Of a stretch of DNA of 60,000 bases, positions 10,464 to 19,697 are shown piece by piece. This DNA is from Symsagittifera roscoffensis (Eukaryota; Xenacoelomorpha; Acoela; Convolutidae). The stretch is from NCBI RefSeq assembly GCF_963678635.1, contig NC_087066.1:52470312-52530311 (forward strand), in the 5' to 3' direction. Below the pieces are notes generated by a model. That model ran no database searches and had not been told where the DNA came from. It was given only the letters and a program-made list of their open reading frames with translations. Each line of letters begins with the position of its first letter. The first letter of the stretch is position 1. Made by a program: the position numbers and the translations under genes.

Positions 10464-11625
10464 AGAAAGTCCAGATGATGATGATATCTTCCCCTTCCTC
10501 GTAGATGCACCCACTGATAGAGGACAGCATATACTATGCAAGAATTTACTACTAAATTTATTTGAACCCGGAATCAGCCCATGTACAGCAGAGTTCCCCG
10601 ATGTAAAGATCAAAAGACAAATTATTGATCACTATCTGAAAGATATATGTAATTTGACACAACACTACGGAATCTACACCATAGAATTAACCTCACCAAA
10701 CCCGAATCACCGCAAATATGTAATTCAAACAGAAGACCTTGATTTAGAATTTTCAAAAGTATTCTCAGAATATATAAAAAGCATACAATATCATAACTCA
10801 CAAAGAGCAAACTCCATATTTACTAATGAAGTTTTTGCAATAATATATAGTCATATCTCAATATTAGAAAACGAAATACCAATCTCAAATGTCTCACCGA
10901 CAGAGACATCCAAACATATAAAGGTACGACATGAAATCACACTATTTTCAACTTTTCTACATATAATTAAAGAAAATTTCACCAAAGATGATGTTTCACA
11001 ACATACAAAACATGACTTACAAAAAATTTTGGCATGGTTTATAATAGATTATTTCACACATAATATAGATTTAATTTCACAAGCAAGAAAAAATTTTAGA
11101 CCTCAAAATTCAAACGATGATACCGCCATCACAGAACAGTCAGACTACGTTTGGGACCCCGAATGGTCTCATTATGCATTTATAAATATCCCACAATCAA
11201 TTGCAAGCCAAGCAATAAGTACAATATCTTATATAAGAGATTATGTAAGAGTAGTACCATTAACCATTGACGCAACACCATTAAACTACAATACATTTTT
11301 ACCTGATACTCGAAATAACAGTTTAAATTCGACCGTCATACACAATGAAAACCTTAATGGAACTAGAAACCTCACTCAACAAGATATTCAGACACCATCA
11401 CACTTCATAAATGAAGAAATTGTCCAAACAACAACAACTACACAACAAAGTATTTCACCAATACGTCCAAATTTAACAACACCAAGAAATACGAACACTT
11501 CACTAGCACAGGTAACCTTACAATCAACCGTTAAACCTTCGGTTGCTCCAAAATATTCACAAATGGATTACCAAACATATAGAACCATGACAATACCGTC
11601 AAAAACATGCAGAACATTCACTTGA
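10438..11625 (+). CDS. ORF-B, 395-aa protein upstream of and in frame with Gag-Pol
   Basis: The frame starts ATG AGC at the end of ORF-A. The acidic start (EESPDDDDIFPFL) and the block SPCTAEFP are kept in the reverse copy (from 48271, -), as is DYVWDPEWSH. Residues about 35-270 look helical and globular; the last ~120 are Thr/Asn/Pro-rich and low in order. The frame ends at TGA 11623-11625, but the same frame then stays open for 36 codons and runs into the ATG called for Gag-Pol. It is therefore probably the amino-terminal (matrix-like) part of Gag, either read through the TGA or cut off by a recent mutation. I see no known domain. Confidence 0.65.
   Translation: MSSTHTPGEESPDDDDIFPFLVDAPTDRGQHILCKNLLLNLFEPGISPCTAEFPDVKIKRQIIDHYLKDICNLTQHYGIYTIELTSPNPNHRKYVIQTEDLDLEFSKVFSEYIKSIQYHNSQRANSIFTNEVFAIIYSHISILENEIPISNVSPTETSKHIKVRHEITLFSTFLHIIKENFTKDDVSQHTKHDLQKILAWFIIDYFTHNIDLISQARKNFRPQNSNDDTAITEQSDYVWDPEWSHYAFINIPQSIASQAISTISYIRDYVRVVPLTIDATPLNYNTFLPDTRNNSLNSTVIHNENLNGTRNLTQQDIQTPSHFINEEIVQTTTTTQQSISPIRPNLTTPRNTNTSLAQVTLQSTVKPSVAPKYSQMDYQTYRTMTIPSKTCRTFT
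11623..11625 (+). other. Single in-frame TGA between ORF-B and Gag-Pol
   Basis: ORF-B (from 10438) and Gag-Pol (from 11734) are in the same frame, 1296 nt apart. Between them the only stop is this TGA, in the context ACT TGA AAC AAT. Readthrough would give one chain of about 2749 codons. The reverse copy cannot test this, since a deletion removed the site. Confidence 0.7.
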
Positions 11626-11733
11626 AACAATTTTGCAGAACATAATTATAATTATACACATTCATCAAAAACAAACTATCCTCCACGAAATAATAATGAT
11701 AATCAAATCAGATCTCGATATTGGAATAATCCA

Positions 11734-14700
11734 ATGGCTACAACCAATTCAGTAAATTTTCAAGCTAATCCACATCCTCCACAGGATTATAGTGAAAATT
11801 ACCCATTCTTTCAACAGAATAAAAATAAAAAACAAGCACCTCATCAAACGGATTACCTATCCTCTGATGATGATCATTTACAACCAGATATATTTGCACC
11901 ATATACCCAAGAATATCACGGACAAGGAATGCAGAAACCATATACACATCATAGAAATTTTTCTCCACACCACATAGATACACAAAATCAACAACCAATA
12001 CAAATGCAAAACCCAATTAATACACAATCTTTTCAACCAATTCAGCCACAAAACCCAATGATTACACACTCATATCAACCAACACAAATGCAAAATGAAA
12101 TACCACTTCCATATTATCTTCAACAACACGAAATAACAAAAAATCAACTTTCTAATTTTTCACAAATGCCAAATGCAGCAGAATCATTACAAATGACAAT
12201 GAATCCATACCTTATGGGTGGATCATCAATAACATCAAACAAACCATTAATGGTATTCACAGGAACAGACCCTGAATATTCTGTAGAAGAATATTTAAAT
12301 GCAGTAACAGCAAATTTAATTTTAAATATAGGACCTGAACCAATTAATACGCCACTACATCAAAACTGGATACATCGACGCACAGCGTTGATACAAACAA
12401 CCCTAGACGGCGCAGCCCAGAAATGGTTTTCAGTATTGCCTATAGAAATAAAATCAAATTGGAAGAGATTTACACAAGAATTTTCAAAAATGTTTGACTC
12501 CGAAAGAAACAAACAACAACAAAGAGTTTTATGTAATGAAATTCGCAGATTACCAAATGAAACCATCAAACAATTAGCAGTACGTATCGAAACACTAGCT
12601 CGAAAAGCATATTCATTAAATACACACGATTATAAAAACACAAAAATGACAGAAATCTTAATGATGACCTTAACACCTCAATTAAGGAAAATAGCAATAA
12701 AAAAGAGAGCATCCCATCCCTCCTCAATTCGAGAGCCCGATTTAGATTTTCGAAAACTAGTAGAAAAGCTAGAGCAAGCAGAAGTCACAATGAAACTTGA
12801 AGAAACAGAAAATCTGAAATTACAATATGTTAATCGAATTGAAACAAATACCACAAATATCAATAATATACAGGATTCAGATACAGACCTCGTTGAAAAA
12901 ATCACTGAAATACTCACTATTTATGAAAAACACCCAAACTTTAAAGGCAAACCATCTTTCAAAAAATGGTGTAATTATTGCCGACGATACGGACATAGTA
13001 TTTCCGAATGTAGACAAAAACAACAGGACAATCAAAACAAACCTCAAAAATATAAAGAACCAAATAAATCATTCTATCAATACATGAAGAAAGATCAAAA
13101 TCTACCAAACAAAAATGTATACAGCAACAACAGTTCAGGAAAACCACTTCCGAACAATACCAATTACACGAGAAATCAATCACCATATAACTCAAGTTAT
13201 AGAGGAAGATCACCAGAACGAAGAAATACACAAAATTCGTCACAAAATCATTACAATAGACCAAATAGTCGAAATAACTACTCCAGATCAAATTCAAATA
13301 CAACACAATTTGTTTCTAGATCTAATTCCCAATCAAGAAATAATTACTATCCAAACAATCAATCACGAAACTCATCATACAATAGAAATAGAAACTACTC
13401 CAATAATCGGAATAGAAGTTATTCAAACAATAGAAACCAGAATTATCCGAACAATCGATCAAGGAATAACTCATATAATAGATCAAACTACAACAGACCA
13501 AACAATAATTATCAAAACAGATCACGAAATAATTCACAAAATCGACATTCAAGTTATAATACTCGTTATAGAAATTATTCCCAATCACCACACAGGAATA
13601 ATAACCATTATAATAATTCTAACAATCGCCACAGAAGTAGTACACCTAAACATCAAAGAAATATTAATCAAGTACAATCAAACCCAGAAACGACATCAGA
13701 CCCCCCAGGTATTGATGACACAGGAAATAACGAACTACAACTAAATCAAATAAACTGTGAATCATCAGATTCAGAAAGTGATACAGAAAACACTACCTCC
13801 AGAAATATGATAGCAATCGAAAATGACTACGAACCTATTATATATGAACAACCTTTTTCATCACATATATACGAAAATCAATTAGAACTCCTTCACAATT
13901 ATTATATTGAACCCATCCATTCTACACAAACGGCACAAGAAACTAACGAAATTAACACTACAAACCAATCCAATGAAAAAGACAAAACAAAATGCTTGAA
14001 TACAAATCACATCTATCAAATTATACAAAAAGAACAACCCAAAGAAAAAATTTGGACAATACCATTTCTTTTAGAAAGTCCAAGAAGCAAAGAATTTCAA
14101 CCACCAGATCTTGAAATTGATTTTTTAATTGATTCAGGAGCAGAATCAAACATAATAAACATTCCCACATGGAATGAGATAAAATCACTACACCCAAAAT
14201 TAACACCCCTTGAAACATCCAGTAAACTAGCAACAGCACAAGGATCAACATTAGTAAACTATGGAAAGATTCAATTATTTCTTCTCCCCACAAGAACAAT
14301 AGAACAAAATAAAATTTTAAATAAACCGTTTAAACAAATATTCCATATCACTGATATTAAACACAATATCATTGGAATACCATTTATCTCTAAATATATA
14401 CCAACAATCAACATTTTGAATAGTAAAATACTAATCAAAGATAAATACACAAAAACAAAAGACACATCCCTAACATTTTTTCAAAGATTAAATAAACAAC
14501 CACCATTCTTTTCAAAATTTTATCCGATATATAATCAACAAAGAAAACACCTGAAACCACTATCAGGAAACATATATAATTTTTCAATAAAACAAGTTCA
14601 CCAATATGATAAAAAACAAAACAAACAACAACTCTATATGTCAGATTTTGAATTCAAACCTATCCATAAGTTTTTCAAAATCACAATCTCATCCATAAAA

Positions 14701-17700
14701 TATTTGAAAAACTCGAATTCAGATATTATTTCTCTACATGTATACAACAATACACCCTATCAAGTAACACTACCTTTAGGACTTTTAGGCTATTGCGAAA
14801 CCAACGCTACGATATCACCAGTACACGAAAAAGCATACCGCGTAAATAATATACTCCAATTATTAGATATTTGTCAATCTACAATTCTTAATGAAGAATT
14901 ATCCATAAATAATATAATAAGTAATGAAAAAAGAAATACAGATTATTTCACAAAAACTCCATATTTCAAACCTACATTCAACATAAGTAACTACACAGAG
15001 AATCAACAGAAATTTTTAACAATGTTTAACTTTCAACATTCACAAATAACGCAAGACGAATTTGATAAATTAGCCAAACAGCTAATAAAATATTCATCAG
15101 TCTATGCAACATCTAAATTTGATGTTGGCAAAATCAGTTCATCACTACATCTCCCATTAAAACCTGACGCAGTTTTCAAAAAACAAAGAGCAAGTAAAGT
15201 ACCAATTCATTTACACGATAAAGTGAACAGATTACTCGATATTTTAGAACAATACAATATAATCTCACCGGTAAACAAAGAAGAACAACCAAAAGGTAAC
15301 ACATTTATCAACCCTGTTATCATCCTAGCAAAAGGAGAATCATTAAAAATAGTTCTAGACGCTAGATATCTTAATTCACTAATAGACGAATCAAAATGCA
15401 ATTGGCCTATTGAACCAATACAAGTTATTTTAACAAAAATAAACGGAAAATACTTTACAACCGCAGATATGAATAGTGCATATAATCAAATGCCACTAGA
15501 TGAACAATCGCGACGCTTAACACAATTTGTTATTGGAAATCAGCAATATGAATTCAACCGCCGATTCTATGGAATATCCATAGGACCAGCAGCATTTTCA
15601 GCTTTTATGAGCAAAATTTTTAGACCACTAATACTCAAGAAAAACGCAATCACTTATTCAGACGATGTTTTTATGCAATCACAGACAAAAGAAGAAATGT
15701 TTAAAGTTTTAGAACATTATCACAAAATACTTCAGAACGAAAATCTGAAGGCCGCCCCCGATAAATCACACTTCTTTTTAACACGAGTTAAATTCTTAGG
15801 ACATAATAAAGAAAGAAAAACAATCACCCCATTAAAATCACGCATTGATGCTATTCAAAAACTCCAACAACCAACAAACAAAAAGAAAATCCAAGAATTC
15901 CTTGGAATGTTAAATTTTTTAAGTAAATATGTCTATAAAATGCAATTATACCTAAGACCATTTTATAATATACTTAGACAACAAAATCATTTTGAATGGA
16001 ACATAGAACATCAAGCACGATTTGAAGAAATTAAAAAACTCCTAACTGAACAAATTTCGAATACAATTCCAGATCCAAATCAACCATTCTATGCAATGTG
16101 CGATGCTTCGAATTTTGGCATCGGCGCAGCATTATTACAATCACACAATGGCACAAACAAAATGAATCTTATATCAGCAAATTCTCGATTATTCACTCAA
16201 GCAGAGCTACGACTCTCAACTCTAATGAGAGAGTGTACAGCTATAATATATACACTAACAGAATATGAATTTCTGATACTTGGATCAAAACATCCAACAG
16301 TTCTTTTCACAGATCACAAACCAATCATTTTTCTCTTTACACAAAAATCTAATCCAAATCACCGAGTTTATAGATTTCAACTAATTCTTATGAAATTTCC
16401 AAACTTACATATAGTTTGGACAGCAGGAAAAAATCTTGCATTACCAGACACATTAAGTCGAAATACACCACCTGAATTACTTACACGTAAAACTACAGTT
16501 GAAATACCTAAAAATATAAAATTCTACCTTGCAGAAAACGAAACATCACCCCGACTAGAATGCAAATATGCAGTAAAAACTGACGTTGAGCAATCACAGA
16601 TAAACAATCTACAACACTTCCCACTCTATTTAGATTGTCAAAATAATCACTACGAAGTTGATCTACTTGGAACATCAACTTTCAAACCAATTCCATACTC
16701 ACAATGGATAAACAATAACACCCAACAAAAAAGAGTAAAACAACACTCGCATAAAAAAGACCTTTTTCCATTAATTGAAAAAGAAAACCTAACTGATAAA
16801 ATAAATTTATCAGGACCACAAACAAACGATTCAAAATACACAATAAATCAAGTATTTGACCTCCATGACCCACTTGATACAATTCCTTTATCTAAATTGG
16901 AAATAGAAAACATTTTTCTCCCCCCAACAGATAAAATTACAATTAATACCTTGAAACAATATCAAAATCTTGACCCAGTAATTAGACAACTAAAATCATG
17001 GCACAAATATAAAACTAAACCCGTCAAGGCAGATACAACTATTTTAGGAAATAAAACACTCCTCCGATATTGTCGAAAATTCAATAGTACAACAATTAAC
17101 GAAAATACAGACCTTCTAGAATACAAATTAAATGAATCTACAGTTCCCTGTCTCCCTCTAAGTATGATTCTTATAGCTTTTAATATTTCGCATACACAAA
17201 ACATTAAAGGACACTCTGGATTAGAGAAAACATATTCAAATTTCATACAGAACTTTTATTTTCCAAATGCACCAATTTGGATAAAAGTACTATGCAATGA
17301 TTGTATAGTATGTCAGCTAAATAAACCTTATCCAAATCAAAAACAAATAGCACAAAAACAAGATTTTAAAGGACAAAGTTTGTACTTTAACCACCGTATT
17401 TCATTTGATACAAAAGGACCAATTTCACCCTCATCCGAAGGAAATTCCTACATTATGGTAATTGTTGACGCGTTTACACATTATGTAGCACTTAACCCAG
17501 TACCACATTGTAACGCTTATTATGCTTACACAACACTATATGAACACTGGATAGCCAAATTCGGACTACCAGAAATTCTAGTTACAGATAACGGTACAGA
17601 ATTCATAAATAATGAAATTATCACACTATGTCATCTATATAACATCAAACACAAACCACGTACATCTCACGCACCTTGCACAAACGGCTTAGTTGAAGGT

Positions 17701-18687
17701 ATGAACCGTTCACTACAAGAATATCTTAGATGTATCATCAATGGAAATGATACAAGATATACCGAATGGTCAGCAGATGTAAAACTATTTCCCTTAGCAT
17801 ATAATTCACAAATCACGACAACTCTCGGAATGTCACCATATGAAATGGTTTTTAATCAAAAGCCACGCAAACCGATTATGTTTACAGCAAACTCTAATAA
17901 AAATGCACAAAGTTATTGTCAACCGAATAAAGAATCAATTTGTTACAACTTACCTTTACATACACACGATGAAGATCATTTTCATCACCCACAAATTCTT
18001 AAATTAGCCTCCGGTACACACACCGAATGGATTTTAAATAGAGATAAAAAACACAATGAAATTTACCAAAAAGTAACAAAAAAGTTGTTACAAAGACAAA
18101 ACATTAATGAACAAATAAATTCACGCTTTACACCAGCCTCCGATTTAAAAATTGGAACATTTGTTTTAATACCCAATTTTAACACTCAAAAAGGAATCTC
18201 TAAAAAACTACAACCTCTTCGTAAAGGACCATACCAAATAATTGCCAAACCCACAGATGTCACATATAAAATTACCGACTCAGACAAAAAAGAAATTGTC
18301 CAACACCGAAACAACCTATTACCTTACTACCCAAAAGAGTACGCACTACGCGAACTAACTCAATTATATTCTTTCACAGGTTTAAAAGTTATTCAAAATT
18401 ATCCACATACGGAAAATAAAACAAAGGAACAACATGACATTCACCTCGAAAACCAAAATAAAAAATCAACTACAGCAAAAAACAATACAAAAAAGCTAGA
18501 TCAAAATACACCACAAAAAGAAAGAAAAAATAGAAAAATGATAGAAAAAATAATATCTCAAGAACAAATCGACAAATCAGAACATAGAGAGTCATCGCGA
18601 CTTAGAAATCAACCACGAAAAAACTATAAAACATTCATTCCACAATCTAAAATCTTAAAGAAAGTCGAATTTCAAAAACAGCTTTAA
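11734..18687 (+). CDS. Gag-Pol polyprotein (Gag, protease, RT, RNase H, integrase)
   Basis: One uninterrupted frame of 2317 codons. Gag: Gln/Pro-rich start, capsid-like region at about 165-390 (DGAAQKWF typical of retrotransposon Gag), a CCHC zinc knuckle (C413, C416, H421, C426) and a very Asn/Ser/Arg-rich stretch at about 460-650. Protease: DSGA at 800-803. RT: about 1140-1330, with YSDD at 1308-1311. RNase H: D1457, E1500, D1527. Integrase: H1820, H1827, C1857, C1860, then D1892, D1952 and E1988 (35 residues between the last two), then a GPY/F-type module (GPYQI) and a basic tail without a chromodomain. Gag and Pol share one frame, so no frameshift is needed. The reverse copy has YLDD where this one has YSDD. 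The product copies the RNA and inserts the DNA copy into chromosomes. Confidence 0.95.
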   Translation: MATTNSVNFQANPHPPQDYSENYPFFQQNKNKKQAPHQTDYLSSDDDHLQPDIFAPYTQEYHGQGMQKPYTHHRNFSPHHIDTQNQQPIQMQNPINTQSFQPIQPQNPMITHSYQPTQMQNEIPLPYYLQQHEITKNQLSNFSQMPNAAESLQMTMNPYLMGGSSITSNKPLMVFTGTDPEYSVEEYLNAVTANLILNIGPEPINTPLHQNWIHRRTALIQTTLDGAAQKWFSVLPIEIKSNWKRFTQEFSKMFDSERNKQQQRVLCNEIRRLPNETIKQLAVRIETLARKAYSLNTHDYKNTKMTEILMMTLTPQLRKIAIKKRASHPSSIREPDLDFRKLVEKLEQAEVTMKLEETENLKLQYVNRIETNTTNINNIQDSDTDLVEKITEILTIYEKHPNFKGKPSFKKWCNYCRRYGHSISECRQKQQDNQNKPQKYKEPNKSFYQYMKKDQNLPNKNVYSNNSSGKPLPNNTNYTRNQSPYNSSYRGRSPERRNTQNSSQNHYNRPNSRNNYSRSNSNTTQFVSRSNSQSRNNYYPNNQSRNSSYNRNRNYSNNRNRSYSNNRNQNYPNNRSRNNSYNRSNYNRPNNNYQNRSRNNSQNRHSSYNTRYRNYSQSPHRNNNHYNNSNNRHRSSTPKHQRNINQVQSNPETTSDPPGIDDTGNNELQLNQINCESSDSESDTENTTSRNMIAIENDYEPIIYEQPFSSHIYENQLELLHNYYIEPIHSTQTAQETNEINTTNQSNEKDKTKCLNTNHIYQIIQKEQPKEKIWTIPFLLESPRSKEFQPPDLEIDFLIDSGAESNIINIPTWNEIKSLHPKLTPLETSSKLATAQGSTLVNYGKIQLFLLPTRTIEQNKILNKPFKQIFHITDIKHNIIGIPFISKYIPTINILNSKILIKDKYTKTKDTSLTFFQRLNKQPPFFSKFYPIYNQQRKHLKPLSGNIYNFSIKQVHQYDKKQNKQQLYMSDFEFKPIHKFFKITISSIKYLKNSNSDIISLHVYNNTPYQVTLPLGLLGYCETNATISPVHEKAYRVNNILQLLDICQSTILNEELSINNIISNEKRNTDYFTKTPYFKPTFNISNYTENQQKFLTMFNFQHSQITQDEFDKLAKQLIKYSSVYATSKFDVGKISSSLHLPLKPDAVFKKQRASKVPIHLHDKVNRLLDILEQYNIISPVNKEEQPKGNTFINPVIILAKGESLKIVLDARYLNSLIDESKCNWPIEPIQVILTKINGKYFTTADMNSAYNQMPLDEQSRRLTQFVIGNQQYEFNRRFYGISIGPAAFSAFMSKIFRPLILKKNAITYSDDVFMQSQTKEEMFKVLEHYHKILQNENLKAAPDKSHFFLTRVKFLGHNKERKTITPLKSRIDAIQKLQQPTNKKKIQEFLGMLNFLSKYVYKMQLYLRPFYNILRQQNHFEWNIEHQARFEEIKKLLTEQISNTIPDPNQPFYAMCDASNFGIGAALLQSHNGTNKMNLISANSRLFTQAELRLSTLMRECTAIIYTLTEYEFLILGSKHPTVLFTDHKPIIFLFTQKSNPNHRVYRFQLILMKFPNLHIVWTAGKNLALPDTLSRNTPPELLTRKTTVEIPKNIKFYLAENETSPRLECKYAVKTDVEQSQINNLQHFPLYLDCQNNHYEVDLLGTSTFKPIPYSQWINNNTQQKRVKQHSHKKDLFPLIEKENLTDKINLSGPQTNDSKYTINQVFDLHDPLDTIPLSKLEIENIFLPPTDKITINTLKQYQNLDPVIRQLKSWHKYKTKPVKADTTILGNKTLLRYCRKFNSTTINENTDLLEYKLNESTVPCLPLSMILIAFNISHTQNIKGHSGLEKTYSNFIQNFYFPNAPIWIKVLCNDCIVCQLNKPYPNQKQIAQKQDFKGQSLYFNHRISFDTKGPISPSSEGNSYIMVIVDAFTHYVALNPVPHCNAYYAYTTLYEHWIAKFGLPEILVTDNGTEFINNEIITLCHLYNIKHKPRTSHAPCTNGLVEGMNRSLQEYLRCIINGNDTRYTEWSADVKLFPLAYNSQITTTLGMSPYEMVFNQKPRKPIMFTANSNKNAQSYCQPNKESICYNLPLHTHDEDHFHHPQILKLASGTHTEWILNRDKKHNEIYQKVTKKLLQRQNINEQINSRFTPASDLKIGTFVLIPNFNTQKGISKKLQPLRKGPYQIIAKPTDVTYKITDSDKKEIVQHRNNLLPYYPKEYALRELTQLYSFTGLKVIQNYPHTENKTKEQHDIHLENQNKKSTTAKNNTKKLDQNTPQKERKNRKMIEKIISQEQIDKSEHRESSRLRNQPRKNYKTFIPQSKILKKVEFQKQL

Positions 18688-19280
18688 ATTTATATTTAAT
18701 AATTTTTGCACCTCTGAAATATTTTGAACTTTCATTTTTCAAAATAACATGCTGACAAACACGCAACGATTCTAGTTCATAATTAGCCAATAGGATTCAT
18801 CCAATCCGTCACCTTCTCTAACTCTAACACAGATCAACTAGACGAACGCTATTAAACTCCAGGCATATCTATAACTATAACTTTGCGACCTCCAGGTCAA
18901 AAATAAGCAAACCATTTCAACTTGACAACTAAAATAAATATCACCATAATATCATAACCCTCCCTTATCTAGTAAACCAAAGATCAACAATATTTCCCCA
19001 ACCCAGACCTCAAATACCCCCCAAACAAATATGTTAAACTAGCCTAAAGTAAAAGAACGACCATTTTAATTAGCCTAAAGTATAAAAATCTCAAAAATAC
19101 CCCAGATCATTTGACAAATGAAAATAAAGACAAAGAAGACCTCCCGATCACCATAAAATTTGCCCCCAACAATTTTTCACAAAACTCGACCAACTTGTCA
19201 AAAAACCAATAAATAATTCGACCACACTTGAAAATTGCCTCAAACAACAAAAAATATTCGATCGAGAAGCCATTTCTTAA
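18688..19280 (+). promoter_or_regulatory. pol-env spacer with a conserved non-coding block
   Basis: No frame of note. At 18856-18913 two CCTCCAGG-type motifs flank CTATAACTATAA, and the second lies in GACCTCCAGGTC followed by AAAAATAAGCAAACC. The reverse copy keeps this block (about 41180-41240, -) much better than the DNA around it. The motif TAGCCTAAAGTA is present twice (near 19040 and 19070). It may be an RNA element for export or splicing, or a promoter for the downstream genes. Confidence 0.5.
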
Positions 19281-19463
19281 ATGCTCTTCTCTCGACCAGT
19301 TACCATATTTCTAAACATTTTTGCAAACTTTTTCACAATAATTAAACCTTTCATCATATTTCTTTTTGATATCTTTGAATCTTTTCTAATAATCTTAATC
19401 ATTTTTTGCAATATTTTTTTAATTTTCTATTCCATATTTGAACTATACCTCCAGCTTTCATAA
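19281..19463 (+). CDS. Small hydrophobic ORF, 60 aa
   Basis: Nearly all residues are Phe, Ile, Leu, Asn or Thr, which would give two or three membrane passes. The start is preceded by CCATTTCTTAA in this copy, and the reverse copy has CATTTCTTAA directly before an ATG at the same place, but its frame there is short and only loosely similar. AT-rich DNA makes hydrophobic frames by chance, so this is a weak call. Confidence 0.3.
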   Translation: MLFSRPVTIFLNIFANFFTIIKPFIIFLFDIFESFLIILIIFCNIFLIFYSIFELYLQLS

Positions 19464-19465
19464 AG

Positions 19466-19494
19466 CTATTGACTATATCCACAGGTACGATTCA
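19466..19494 (+). promoter_or_regulatory. Possible splice acceptor before the 62-aa ORF
   Basis: A branch-like ATTGAC and a pyrimidine-containing run lead to ATATCCACAG at 19485-19494, 14 nt before the ATG at 19509. It would let a donor in the 5' leader (GTAAG at 9701-9821) reach the 3' genes. Predicted from sequence only. Confidence 0.35.
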
Positions 19495-19508
19495 CAAAAC
19501 TTTTCTAA

Positions 19509-19697
19509 ATGATACGAACCATTTTTAGTAGAACAGATATTTTTTTACTATTTGTAATTTTTATAACATTTCTATCATCCCTCATCTTGACAATATGCAA
19601 ATGTCTAAAGAAAGCAATTATCACATTCGCCCTAGCAACAATCCTCCTAATACTTTTTCTAGAAGAATACTACAATAAACATAAATTTTTCCACTAA
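19509..19697 (+). CDS. 62-aa two-pass membrane protein, viroporin-like
   Basis: The reverse copy has the same frame with the same length (40428-40616), about 42 of 62 residues identical by my count. The layout is: short start with NRTD or SRTD, hydrophobic segment (residues about 12-29), the kept basic turn TICKCLKKA, second hydrophobic segment (about 36-51), and an acidic-basic end EEYYNKHK. Two membrane passes joined by a Cys-Lys turn is a layout found in small viral ion-channel proteins. That comparison is by shape only. It sits just before the Met-less frame and env, where viral membrane accessory proteins are often found. Confidence 0.6.
   Translation: MIRTIFSRTDIFLLFVIFITFLSSLILTICKCLKKAIITFALATILLILFLEEYYNKHKFFH
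19645..19662 (+). promoter_or_regulatory. Possible splice acceptor opening the Met-less frame
   Basis: CTAATACTTTTTCTAG ends at 19662, with a branch-like CTAAT directly before a pyrimidine run and AG. The Met-less open frame begins at the very next base, 19663. In the reverse copy the matching stretch has an even longer T run and an AAG three bases further on. Confidence 0.45.

Noticed and set aside
13115-13744. 209-codon plus frame inside the Gag Asn/Ser/Arg-rich region, and several other frames inside pol
   Set aside because: Shadow of the biased composition of the true Gag-Pol frame; the repetitive codons make long open frames in the other phases.
19686-19697. Classic -1 frameshift signal at the end of the 62-aa ORF to reach the Met-less frame
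   Set aside because: The needed shift is +1 and no slippery heptamer lies in the right phase. AAATTTTTC is T-rich but out of register. Splicing is the more likely route.
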